Positions 14,967-22,583 of a DNA stretch of 29,864 nt are shown here, piece after piece. The notes beneath the pieces were generated by a model that searched no databases, was not told where the DNA came from, and was given only the letters and a program-made list of their open reading frames with translations. The stretch's first letter is position 1; each line of letters starts with the position of its first letter. This stretch comes from F23-B02 sp045601285 (GTDB lineage Bacteria; Bacillota; Clostridia; Oscillospirales; Oscillospiraceae), in the NCBI GenBank assembly GCA_045601285.1, contig JAZRZJ010000051.1, positions 1 to 29,864 of the forward strand, in the 5' to 3' direction. The translations under genes and the position numbers were made by a program.

Positions 14967-17269
14967 TGAGCTTGATTAAATACAGAATTCACGAGGTAGC
15001 AAAGGACTTTAATACCACATCAAAGGTTGTAAGTCAGATTCTTACCGACTATGCCACCACTCCCAAAAATCACATGCAGGTTCTTGAGAATGATGAGCTT
15101 GATATTATCTTTGAATATATTACCCAGCATAATCAGATTGCAAGCATTGCCGAGGTTTTCAATGTTGCCCCCAAGGCAGAGGAAAAGCCTGCAAAGGCCG
15201 AAAAGAAGGGCGAGGCAAAGCCTGCGGCGGCACCTGCTGCAGAGCCTAAAAAGGAAAACAAGCCCCATGTACCTAAGCCCGTTGCCGAGAAGCGCGTGAT
15301 TGACACCCGTGGCAGCGCCGCGGTCAATATAGATAAGTACGATGAGCGCTTTGACCAGCTTGCAGGCGAAAAGACCAGAGACCGTGATATGAAGCACGGC
15401 AAGGAAAAAATCGTCAACAAGAACAAACAGCGTCAGAATCAGCAGGCCGCATCTGCAAAGCGCCGTCAGGAAGAGCGCGACAAGATGCAGAAGCTTCAGC
15501 TTGAGATTGCGAAGAAACAGCAGCTTAAGGTCGAAATTCCCGATGAAATCAATGTAGGTGAGCTTGCCTCACGTATGAAGAAGAACGCAGGCGAAGTAAT
15601 CAAGCAGCTTATTAAGCTCGGCGTATTTGCCTCCGTTTCCGATGTTATTGATTATGACACCGCCGCGCTCGTTGCAATGGAGCTTGGCTGCAAGGTTGAG
15701 AAGGAAGTCGTTGTTACCGTTGAGGAGCGCCTCATTGACGACCATGTGGATACTGAAGAGGAGCTTGTAAGCCGCGCACCCGTTGTTGTTGTCATGGGCC
15801 ACGTTGACCACGGCAAGACCAGCCTTCTTGACTATATCCGTCATGCAAATGTTGCCTCCGGCGAGGCAGGCGGCATAACCCAGCACATCGGTGCATATAC
15901 TGTTGAAATTAACGGAAGCCCCATTACCTTCCTTGACACTCCGGGCCATGAGGCATTTACCTCAATGCGTGCCCGAGGCGCCATGGTAACCGATATTGCA
16001 ATTCTCGTTGTTGCCGCAGATGACGGCATCATGCCCCAGACTATTGAAAGCATCAATCATGCAAAGGCGGCGGGTATTCCTCTTGTTGTTGCAATCAATA
16101 AGATGGATACCGTTGGCGCAAACCCCGAAAGAATCAAGCAGCAGCTCACCGAGTACGATATCGTTCCTGAAGAGTGGGGCGGTGAAACAATCGTTTGTCC
16201 CATTTCCGCAAAGACCGGTATGGGCATTGACAATCTGCTTGAAAACCTCGTAATTCTTGCAGAAATTCAGGAGCTTAAGGCCAACCCCAACCGTGCCGCA
16301 AAGGGCGCGGTTATTGAAGCACGTCTTGACAAGGGCCGCGGTCCCATAATGACCGTTCTTGTTCAGAACGGCACTCTCAAGCTCGGCGATATTATCATTG
16401 CCGGCACCGCTGTAGGCCGTGTCCGCACCATGATTAACGACAAGGGACAGAGAATTACCGAAGCCGGTCCCTCCGTACCTGTTGAGATTTCCGGCATGTC
16501 CGAGGTGCCCAGCGCAGGCGATACCTTTGATGCTGTTGCCGATGAACGCATGGCTCGTGAGCTTGCCGATGAGCGCAGGACCCAGCAGAAGAATGCCGCC
16601 TTCGGTGCAAATAAGAAGGTAAGCCTTGAAGACCTCTTCAGTCAGATCCAGGCAGGCGAGATGAAGAATCTCAACATCATTGTCAAGGCTGACGTTCAGG
16701 GCTCCGCAGAAGCTGTCAAGGCTTCTCTTGAGAAGATTACAAATGAGGAAGTTCGCGTAAAGGTTATCCACAGTGCAGTCGGTGCAATAAACGAATCCGA
16801 TGTTATGCTGGCGGCAACCTCCGGCGCGATCATTGTGGGCTTCAACGTGCGTCCCGATAATGCTGCACGTGACAGCGCGGCACGCTCCAATGTTGATATG
16901 CGTATGTACCGCGTGATCTATGACTGCATCAACGAGATTGAGGCTGCAATGAAGGGCATGCTCGCTCCCAAGTTCAAGGAAGCAATCATCGGTCATGCAG
17001 AAGTACGCGAGACCTATAAGGTTTCCAAGGTCGGAACCGTCACCGGCTGTTATGTTCAGGACGGTAAGATTCAGCGCGGCTGCCAGGTTCGTGTCCTCCG
17101 CGACAATGTTGTTGTCCATGAAGGTGACCTTGCATCACTCCGTCGCTTTAAGGACGATGTTAAGGAGGTTGCAAGCGGCTACGAATGCGGCATGCAGGTT
17201 GAAAAGTTCAACGACATCAAGGTCGGCGACGTAATTGAGTGCTTCGTTATGGAGCAGATTGAGCTTTAA
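14966..17269 (+). CDS. infB: Translation initiation factor IF-2
   Basis: GTPase that brings fMet-tRNA to the 30S subunit and promotes subunit joining. The 767-residue protein begins with a small IF2_N domain (IHEVAKDFNTTSKVVSQIL). A low-complexity Ala/Lys/Pro/Glu linker follows (about 70-190), then a second IF2_N module (VGELASRMKKNAGEVIKQLI). The G domain has G1 GHVDHGKT (residues 278-285), G3 DTPGHEAF, G4 NKMD and G5 SAKTG. Domains II to IV follow, ending with the beta-barrel that binds fMet-tRNA. Codon use is strongly biased towards CCC, GGC and AAG, as expected for high expression. The ATG overlaps the stop of the upstream gene. Confidence 0.98.
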   Translation: MSLIKYRIHEVAKDFNTTSKVVSQILTDYATTPKNHMQVLENDELDIIFEYITQHNQIASIAEVFNVAPKAEEKPAKAEKKGEAKPAAAPAAEPKKENKPHVPKPVAEKRVIDTRGSAAVNIDKYDERFDQLAGEKTRDRDMKHGKEKIVNKNKQRQNQQAASAKRRQEERDKMQKLQLEIAKKQQLKVEIPDEINVGELASRMKKNAGEVIKQLIKLGVFASVSDVIDYDTAALVAMELGCKVEKEVVVTVEERLIDDHVDTEEELVSRAPVVVVMGHVDHGKTSLLDYIRHANVASGEAGGITQHIGAYTVEINGSPITFLDTPGHEAFTSMRARGAMVTDIAILVVAADDGIMPQTIESINHAKAAGIPLVVAINKMDTVGANPERIKQQLTEYDIVPEEWGGETIVCPISAKTGMGIDNLLENLVILAEIQELKANPNRAAKGAVIEARLDKGRGPIMTVLVQNGTLKLGDIIIAGTAVGRVRTMINDKGQRITEAGPSVPVEISGMSEVPSAGDTFDAVADERMARELADERRTQQKNAAFGANKKVSLEDLFSQIQAGEMKNLNIIVKADVQGSAEAVKASLEKITNEEVRVKVIHSAVGAINESDVMLAATSGAIIVGFNVRPDNAARDSAARSNVDMRMYRVIYDCINEIEAAMKGMLAPKFKEAIIGHAEVRETYKVSKVGTVTGCYVQDGKIQRGCQVRVLRDNVVVHEGDLASLRRFKDDVKEVASGYECGMQVEKFNDIKVGDVIECFVMEQIEL

Positions 17270-17276
17270 TACAAAC

Positions 17277-17299
17277 GGGCGGTCATAACCTGACCGCCC
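17277..17299 (+). other. Intercistronic hairpin between infB and rbfA
   Basis: GGGCGGTCA (17277-17285) and TGACCGCCC (17291-17299) form a perfect 9-bp stem with the loop TAACC. No T-tract follows (TGAAAATC), so it is not an intrinsic terminator. It precedes the GGAGGG ribosome binding site of rbfA by about 10 bases. It may protect the infB 3' end or be a processing site; this is inference. Confidence 0.7.
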
Positions 17300-17322
17300 T
17301 GAAAATCATAGGAGGGAAAACG

Positions 17323-17682
17323 ATGCCTTCAAATAAACTTGCCAGAACAAATGACGATATTCAGCTTGTCATGAGCAAGCTGCTTCGTGAGATAAAAGAC
17401 CCCCGTGTAAATCAGGGCATGATAAGCGTTACACGCGTTGAAACAACGGGCGATCTGAAGTTCAGTAAAATCTGGCTTTCCGTTATGGGACTTCAGAACG
17501 AAAAGGAGTTTAAAAAGGGGCTCAAGTCCGCATCCGGCTGGCTTCGCCGTGAGCTTGGAAATTCCCTCAAGCTCCGCAATACTCCCGAGCTCGTGTTTGA
17601 GCTTGACCACAGCATCGAATACGGCGCTCATATTAATGAGATAATCAGCAATCTTGACATCAAGTACGACGGGGAAGAATAA
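17323..17682 (+). CDS. rbfA: 30S ribosome-binding factor A
   Basis: Single KH-fold protein that binds the 30S subunit and assists 16S rRNA 5'-end maturation. The 119 residues are a typical RbfA length. Recognisable segments are NDDIQLVMSKLLREIKDPRV, ISVTRVETTGDLKFSKIWLS and LRRELGNSLKLRNTPELVFE, the last containing the family AxG-like kink region. GGAGGG precedes the ATG. The stop overlaps the nrnA start in TAATG. It follows infB, the usual arrangement. Confidence 0.96.
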   Translation: MPSNKLARTNDDIQLVMSKLLREIKDPRVNQGMISVTRVETTGDLKFSKIWLSVMGLQNEKEFKKGLKSASGWLRRELGNSLKLRNTPELVFELDHSIEYGAHINEIISNLDIKYDGEE

Positions 17683-18614
17683 TGGATTACCGCCAATGTG
17701 CCGAATGGCTTAAGGAACGCGACAATTTCATAATAATAACTCACCTCAGACCTGACGGCGATACTCTCGGAAGTGCCGCCGCCCTTTGCTCTGCTCTTCG
17801 CAGAGCTGGAAAGACCGCATATCTGTTTCCGAATCCCGAAATTACGCCCAAGTACATGAAATACGCAGAACCTTATATTTCGGAAAGCTTTGAATATGAA
17901 TATGCTGTTGCCGTTGATGTTGCCGAGGAACGTATGTTCTGCAACGGTTTTATGGGCAAGGTCGACCTTTGTATTGACCATCACCCCACAAACCCTCACT
18001 ATGCCGATGAGCTTTTGCTGCATTCCGAAAAGGCCTCCTGCGGTGAAAGTGTGCTTGAGGTCATCAAGTGCCTGTGCGGCAATGTTACACCGGAAGAAGC
18101 AAGCCTTTTGTATATTGCTGTTTCTACGGACTGCGGCTGCTTCCGCTATGCAAACGTTACATCTGAAACCTTTGCCGCCGCAAGTGAGCTTGCAGCCTTG
18201 GGTGCTGAGGTACAAAAGCTTAATTTTGAGCTTTTCAGACAGGTATCGCGTGCAAGAATTATCCTTGAGGGCATGATTTCCGCAGGGCTTAAGTTCTATC
18301 ATGAGGGCAAGCTTGTTGTTGCAACGGTTACCAATGAAATGATGATTGCCGCAGACGCAACGGAAAATGACTGCGACGATATAGCGGGTATCCCCGGAAA
18401 AGTTGAGGGCTGCATTGTAAGCATGGTTATACGTGAGCTTGAGGACGGAAAAACAAAGGTATCCGTGCGCTCCCAGCCCTGCTTTGACAGCTCCGCAATC
18501 TGCGCAAAATTCGGTGGCGGAGGTCACAAAATGGCATCGGGCTGCACCGTCAGCGCATCACCTGAAAAAGTGCATGAAATGATGGTTGCCGCAGTTGATG
18601 AGGTGTGGGCATGA
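17682..18614 (+). CDS. nrnA: DHH/DHHA1 phosphoesterase, bifunctional oligoribonuclease/pAp phosphatase NrnA-like
   Basis: Mn-dependent DHH-family phosphodiesterase, expected to degrade nanoRNA and 3',5'-bisphosphoadenosine. The metal-binding residues are in THLRPDGDTLGS (His21, Asp25, Asp27), the AVAVDVAEE segment and DHHPTN (Asp99, His100, His101). The DHHA1 domain at the C-terminus carries FGGGGHKMASG with His282. The 310-residue length fits the NrnA group rather than the longer RecJ. It sits between rbfA and truB, as in many Firmicutes. Start and stop overlap the neighbours (TAATG with rbfA, ATGA with truB). Confidence 0.93.
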   Translation: MDYRQCAEWLKERDNFIIITHLRPDGDTLGSAAALCSALRRAGKTAYLFPNPEITPKYMKYAEPYISESFEYEYAVAVDVAEERMFCNGFMGKVDLCIDHHPTNPHYADELLLHSEKASCGESVLEVIKCLCGNVTPEEASLLYIAVSTDCGCFRYANVTSETFAAASELAALGAEVQKLNFELFRQVSRARIILEGMISAGLKFYHEGKLVVATVTNEMMIAADATENDCDDIAGIPGKVEGCIVSMVIRELEDGKTKVSVRSQPCFDSSAICAKFGGGGHKMASGCTVSASPEKVHEMMVAAVDEVWA

Positions 18615-19474
18615 ACGGCATTCTCCTTGTAGACAAGCCGCAGGACTGGACAAGCCATGATGTCGTAGGAAAGCTTCGCGGTATTCTGCATGAGCGCAGA
18701 ATAGGACATTCGGGAACGCTTGACCCCATGGCAACGGGACTTCTTGTTGTTTTCGTGGGAAGGGCAACAAGGGCTGTTGAGTTTGCGGAGGCTCACAGCA
18801 AAGAATATATTGCCGGACTGCGTTTGGGAATTACAACCGACACTCAGGACATAACGGGAAATGTTTTGCATGAAACATCACAAAATGTTACCGAAAATGA
18901 GCTTAAATCCGTATTATCTGAATTTTTTGGAGATATTCAGCAGATTCCCCCCATGTACTCCGCAATAAAAATAGGCGGGAAAAAGCTCTATGAGCTTGCG
19001 AGAAAAGGCGAGAGCGTGGAACGCAAGCCGAGAAATGTCAATATATCGAAGCTTGAGATTAGGGGCAGGGAAGACGGAGCTTATATTCTTGATGTTTGCT
19101 GCTCAAAGGGAACATATATAAGAACGCTTTGCAATGATATCGGCGAAAAGCTGGGCTGTGGCGGCTGCATGAGCTCTCTTCGCAGAGTCAAGGCGGGAAT
19201 GTTTGACATTGCGGAAGCGCATACAATTGAGGAAATTGCAGAAAGCCCTGAAAAATACTTAATTCCCGTAGATAAGCTCTTTTGTGATTATCCGGAAATT
19301 ACGGTTGACAAACGGACAGAGCTCAGGCTCAGAAACGGCAATTTCATTAAGTCTTCCGCTGCCGACGGAACATACCGTGTTTACGGCGAAGGCGGAGAAT
19401 TTCTGCTTATCGGTGAAATTCAGCAGGGGATTCTTAAAACGATAAAGAATTTTTTTGAGGTCAATAATGGATAA
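18611..19474 (+). CDS. truB: tRNA pseudouridine(55) synthase
   Basis: Makes pseudouridine 55 in the T-loop of tRNAs. The ATG at 18611 is chosen because it overlaps the nrnA stop as ATGA and has GAGGTG (18600-18605) upstream; a GTG at 18605 falls inside that site. The 287-residue product has GILLVDKPQDWTSHDVV, then RIGHSGTLDPMATGLL with catalytic Asp38, YSAIKIGGKKLYELARKGE, and SKGTYIRTLCNDIG. The C-terminal PUA-like region is short. It overlaps ribF by 8 bases. Confidence 0.96.
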   Translation: MNGILLVDKPQDWTSHDVVGKLRGILHERRIGHSGTLDPMATGLLVVFVGRATRAVEFAEAHSKEYIAGLRLGITTDTQDITGNVLHETSQNVTENELKSVLSEFFGDIQQIPPMYSAIKIGGKKLYELARKGESVERKPRNVNISKLEIRGREDGAYILDVCCSKGTYIRTLCNDIGEKLGCGGCMSSLRRVKAGMFDIAEAHTIEEIAESPEKYLIPVDKLFCDYPEITVDKRTELRLRNGNFIKSSAADGTYRVYGEGGEFLLIGEIQQGILKTIKNFFEVNNG

Positions 19475-20375
19475 CTCTAAAAGAGTCGTTGCAATCGGCT
19501 TTTTTGACGGCATACATGTAGGTCATGCCGCACTTCTTAATAAAACAAAGGACCGTGCAGCCGAAATAGGAGCTATTCCGTCGGTTCTTACCTTTGATGT
19601 TCACCCGGATAATCTTGTGTTCGGCAAGGAGGTTCCGCTTCTGAACAGCGCAAAGGGACGCGAAAGCATTATCCGGCGTGAATTCGGCATAGAAAATGTG
19701 GTGTTTATCCACTTCAATCAGAAAGTCATGCACATGGACTGGAAGGAATTTGTTGATGAAATCATCAACGAGCTTGATGTTGCATGGATCGTAGTCGGGC
19801 ACGATTTCTGCTTCGGATATAAGGGCATGGGAAATGCCGCACGCCTGAAGGAGTACAGTGAGAGCCTCGGCATAGGCTGCGATATTATTCCCGCAGTCTG
19901 CAGAGACGGCATCGTTGTCAGCTCTACAAACATCAGAAAGCTTATCGAAGCCGGCGAAATTGAAAAGGCAAATGAATACCTCGGACATGCTCATACTCTT
20001 GAGGATACCGTGCGTTCAGGCTATCATCTCGGAGCGAAAATGGGCGCTCCTACCATTAATATGAAGCTTCCCGAGGGGGTTCTTGTCCCTCGCTTCGGCG
20101 TGTATGCGACAAAGGTATTCCTTGATGACGGAACGGAGCACGTCGCGGTTACAAATGTGGGCGTAAGACCGACAGTAAGCGATGAAAACCGTGTGAGCGT
20201 TGAAAGCTTCATTATTGATTTCAGCGGAAATCTCTATGACAGGCACGTCAGACTTGAGCTTCACAGCTTTCTGCGTCCGGAAAAAAAGTTTGCCTCTCAG
20301 GAAGAGCTTGCGGCGCAGATTAAGCTCGATACCGAAAACGCAAGAAAGTTCTTTAATGAAAAAAGCAGCGAATGA
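19467..20375 (+). CDS. ribF: Bifunctional riboflavin kinase/FAD synthetase
   Basis: Converts riboflavin to FMN and then to FAD. The ATG at 19467 is supported by GAGG (19457-19460), 6 bases away and inside the end of truB. The N-terminal nucleotidyltransferase domain shows GFFDGIHVGHAALL (HxGH-type motif), WIVVGHDFCFGYKGMG and STNIRKLI. The C-terminal flavokinase domain shows GAKMGAPTINMKLP and FGVYATKV, followed by VTNVGVRPTV. The length of 302 residues is normal. The last codons (K-S-S-E-stop) lie in the left arm of the terminator stem shared with gluQ. It closes the rimP operon. Confidence 0.95.
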   Translation: MDNSKRVVAIGFFDGIHVGHAALLNKTKDRAAEIGAIPSVLTFDVHPDNLVFGKEVPLLNSAKGRESIIRREFGIENVVFIHFNQKVMHMDWKEFVDEIINELDVAWIVVGHDFCFGYKGMGNAARLKEYSESLGIGCDIIPAVCRDGIVVSSTNIRKLIEAGEIEKANEYLGHAHTLEDTVRSGYHLGAKMGAPTINMKLPEGVLVPRFGVYATKVFLDDGTEHVAVTNVGVRPTVSDENRVSVESFIIDFSGNLYDRHVRLELHSFLRPEKKFASQEELAAQIKLDTENARKFFNEKSSE

Positions 20376-20393
20376 TCACCATTCGCTGCTTTT
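20361..20393. terminator. Bidirectional terminator shared by ribF and gluQ
   Basis: AAAAGCAGCGAATG (20361-20374) and CATTCGCTGCTTTT (20380-20393) form a perfect 14-bp stem around the 5-base spacer ATCAC. The stem ends in A residues on the left and T residues on the right, so it works in both directions. The stop codons of the two convergent genes are adjacent in TGATCA (20373-20378). Confidence 0.85.
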
Positions 20394-21314
20394 GAGTATT
20401 ATATCTTCCACGGGGATTTTATCCCACGAAAAATTTGCAATTAACTCCTGCGGAGAAACAGGCGCGTCACTTTCGGCAATTCCGTAAAGTAATGCAATTT
20501 TTCCGATAAGCTCCCTGGACGAATATTTTTTTCGCAGAATTTCCATACTCAAATCACCGTAGCGCTTTGACATTTTGCGCATATCGCCTGTTACAAGCAG
20601 AGGTGTGTGGCAGTATTCCGGCGGAGTACCGCCCAGCTCCTCAATCAGCCATATTTGCTTTGCGGTTGAGCTTAACAAATCACGGCCGCGGACGACACGG
20701 GTGACACCCATTTTCATATCGTCAACCGAAACGGCAAGCTGATATGCGTATATTCCGTCTGAGCGTCTGATGATAAAATCACCGCTTTCAGCGAGATTTT
20801 CGGAAATGTCACCGTATTGCCCGTCATGAAAGTGTATTGTTCTGTCCGGAGCCTTTACCTTCCATGAGGGACGTCTGCCGCTGTCCTCAAGCTTTCTGCG
20901 CTCCTCCGCAGACAAAAATCTGCACTTGCAGCCGTAATCACATGAGGGCTCATCGGGGTGCGGGGCAGAGGCTGCAAGACGTTGACTGCGGCTGCAATAG
21001 CACGGGTACAAAAGCTCTTTATCAAAAAGAAGCTTGAATGCCTCGTCATACAAATCAGTACGTGAGCTTTGGGCGTATTCCGGAGAAGAGGCACACCAGC
21101 CCTTGTCCCAGGGAATTTCAAGCCATTTCAGATCGTCTGCGATTTTCAAGGCGTATTCACTTTTGCTTCTGTCACGGTCAAGGTCTTCCATGCGGAAAAT
21201 CAGCTCACCGTCATTTTTCCTGCAGTCAAGCCAGGTGAGCAGGGAAGTGGCAACATTGCCGAGGTGAAGCTGTCCGCTGGGACTTGGAGCGTATCTGCAT
21301 ACGGGTATTTTCAT
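20376..21314 (-). CDS. gluQ: Glutamyl-Q tRNA(Asp) synthetase (truncated GluRS paralogue)
   Basis: Class I aminoacyl-tRNA synthetase paralogue that attaches glutamate to queuosine in tRNA-Asp. The 312-residue length equals the catalytic half of GluRS, without the anticodon-binding domain. RYAPSPSGQLHLGN carries the HIGH-equivalent HLGN, FRMEDLDRDR the substrate loop, and KMSKR lies at 247-251. Zinc-ligand candidates are Cys105, Cys107, Tyr127 and Cys129-131, in the region where GluQ-RS binds zinc. AGGTGG on the complement (21319-21324) supports the start. A discriminating GluRS fragment is the alternative. The gene converges on ribF and diverges from the tetR gene. Confidence 0.88.
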   Translation of the reverse strand: MKIPVCRYAPSPSGQLHLGNVATSLLTWLDCRKNDGELIFRMEDLDRDRSKSEYALKIADDLKWLEIPWDKGWCASSPEYAQSSRTDLYDEAFKLLFDKELLYPCYCSRSQRLAASAPHPDEPSCDYGCKCRFLSAEERRKLEDSGRRPSWKVKAPDRTIHFHDGQYGDISENLAESGDFIIRRSDGIYAYQLAVSVDDMKMGVTRVVRGRDLLSSTAKQIWLIEELGGTPPEYCHTPLLVTGDMRKMSKRYGDLSMEILRKKYSSRELIGKIALLYGIAESDAPVSPQELIANFSWDKIPVEDIILKSSEW

Positions 21315-21368
21315 TTTTCCACCTGTCTGTTAGATGAAATGCTTCGGTATTATTAAAACATAATTAGA

Positions 21369-21417
21369 CGAAAATTTAAATATGTAAGTACCATTTTCGG
21401 AAAAAATGTGTTATAAA
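21369..21417 (+). promoter_or_regulatory. tetR promoter region with candidate operator
   Basis: An extended -10 (TG-T-TATAAA, box at 21412-21417) lies ahead of the TetR gene. No good -35 is present at the right distance. Upstream lies the inverted repeat CGAAAAT (21369-21375) / ATTTTCG (21393-21399) with a 17-base spacer, and the palindrome ATTTAAAT (21374-21381). These could be the operator for autoregulation, as is common for divergently placed TetR genes. Confidence 0.45.
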
Positions 21418-21449
21418 TTAATTATGAAGCAACAGAAAGGGGTAATATT

Positions 21450-22007
21450 ATGGCAAGCTCTACTAAAGAAGCTCTCGGAAACGCATTGAAAAAAATGCTT
21501 ACAGTTAAGCCCATTGACAAGATCACCGTAAAAGATCTTGTGGAGGAGTGCGGAGTAAACCGTCAGACCTTCTATTATCACTTTGACGATGTTTATGACC
21601 TGCTTGAGTGGGTTTTTGAAGAAGACGCAAACCGCGTTCTGCCTGATGAGATTTTCTATGACGAATGGCGTGAGAACGTAATGCTGTTCTTCCGCTATCT
21701 TTATGACAACAGAAGCTTTGTTCTGAATATTTATAATTCCCAGAACCGCTCATATATGCTGCGGTATTTCAAACGCAGACTTCATTATTGCATTCACTGT
21801 TTTGCGGTAATCGTTGCTGACGGAAGAAGCATTGAGTGGTCTGATCTTGAATTTGTCTGCGAGTTTTATGCCCAGGGCGTAACGGGGCTTATTTCACAGT
21901 GGCTTGATCTCAATATGGAGCTGCCGCCTGAGATTACGGCAGAAAAGTTTATGCAGGTGCTTGACGGAAGCGTTGAGAGTATGCTGTCAAGATTTCAGAA
22001 GAACTGA
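21450..22007 (+). CDS. TetR/AcrR-family transcriptional regulator (DhaS-like C-terminal domain)
   Basis: One-component DNA-binding regulator. The N-terminal helix-turn-helix is recognisable at about 20-50: KITVKDLVEECGVNRQTFYY followed by HF. The C-terminal half (FFRYLYDNRSFVLNIYNSQ, CEFYAQGVTGLISQWLD) resembles the TetR_C_8 group found in DhaS-like regulators. The ligand and targets are unknown; no dihydroxyacetone kinase genes lie nearby. AAAGGGG precedes the ATG. It is divergent from gluQ and is followed by a strong terminator, so it is transcribed alone. The 185-residue length is normal. Confidence 0.85.
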   Translation: MASSTKEALGNALKKMLTVKPIDKITVKDLVEECGVNRQTFYYHFDDVYDLLEWVFEEDANRVLPDEIFYDEWRENVMLFFRYLYDNRSFVLNIYNSQNRSYMLRYFKRRLHYCIHCFAVIVADGRSIEWSDLEFVCEFYAQGVTGLISQWLDLNMELPPEITAEKFMQVLDGSVESMLSRFQKN

Positions 22008-22018
22008 TTTAAAATCTT

Positions 22019-22047
22019 GCCCTCCGATTTATGTCGGAGGGCTTTTT
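22019..22047 (+). terminator. Intrinsic terminator after the TetR gene
   Basis: GCCCTCCGA (22019-22027) and TCGGAGGGC (22034-22042) form a perfect 9-bp stem with a 6-base loop, followed by TTTTT (22043-22047). Confidence 0.9.
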
Positions 22048-22050
22048 GTG

Positions 22051-22079
22051 TTGAAAGAATTAAAATAAAAGGATATAAT
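22051..22079 (+). promoter_or_regulatory. Sigma-A promoter of the ybaK-uvrA operon
   Basis: TTGAAA (22051-22056) and a perfect TATAAT (22074-22079) are separated by 17 bases, directly after the preceding terminator. No LexA-type box (CGAAC-N4-GTTCG) is visible between the terminator and the ybaK start. Confidence 0.8.
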
Positions 22080-22103
22080 AAGTTAGTTAAGGTGGGAAAG
22101 TAT

Positions 22104-22583
22104 ATGAAAGAACAGAAAACAAATGTAATGCGACTTCTGGAGCAGAAAAAAACTAAATACATACCCCATGAGTACCCGCACGGCGATGAAGCGGTTGACG
22201 GACTTACGGTTGCCGAGATCTGCGGACAGAATCCTGCGCAGGTGTTCAAAACCCTTGTTGCACGGGGTGCGAGCAAGAGCATTTATGTATTTGTAATTCC
22301 CGTCACTAATGAGCTTAATCTTAAGAAAGCGGCAAAAGCGGCAGGGGAGAAGTCGGTGGCTATGATTCATGTCAGCGAGATAAACGCTCTGACGGGCTAT
22401 GTCCGCGGCGGCTGCTCTCCCGTGGGTATGAAGAAGCAATATAAAACCTTCTTCAATGGGTCTGCAGAGGATTTTGATACAATTTTGGTCAGCGCGGGAA
22501 AAATCGGCTATCAGGTGGAGCTTGCTCCCGATGAGCTGATAAAACTTACGCGCGGAATTTACGCGGATCTGGTAGAGGAATAA
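22104..22583 (+). CDS. ybaK: Cys-tRNA(Pro)/Cys-tRNA(Cys) deacylase YbaK
   Basis: Trans-editing enzyme that hydrolyses Cys-tRNA(Pro) misacylated by ProRS. The ATG at 22104 is supported by AAGGTGG about 8 bases upstream; the frame is open back into the terminator but cannot be translated there. The 159 residues show the family signatures FKTLVARG, GYVRGGCSPVGMKK and SAGKIGYQVELAP. It shares a promoter with uvrA and overlaps it by one base (TAATG). Confidence 0.93.
   Translation: MKEQKTNVMRLLEQKKTKYIPHEYPHGDEAVDGLTVAEICGQNPAQVFKTLVARGASKSIYVFVIPVTNELNLKKAAKAAGEKSVAMIHVSEINALTGYVRGGCSPVGMKKQYKTFFNGSAEDFDTILVSAGKIGYQVELAPDELIKLTRGIYADLVEE

Noticed and set aside
15962..17119. A 385-codon open frame on the minus strand opposite infB
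   Set aside because: It mirrors the strongly biased codons of infB, has a composition rich in Asn, Cys and His without any known motif, and has no ribosome binding site or promoter.
22008..22103. LexA/SOS box before the ybaK-uvrA operon
   Set aside because: I looked for CGAAC and GTTCG type half-sites between the tetR terminator and the ybaK start and found none.
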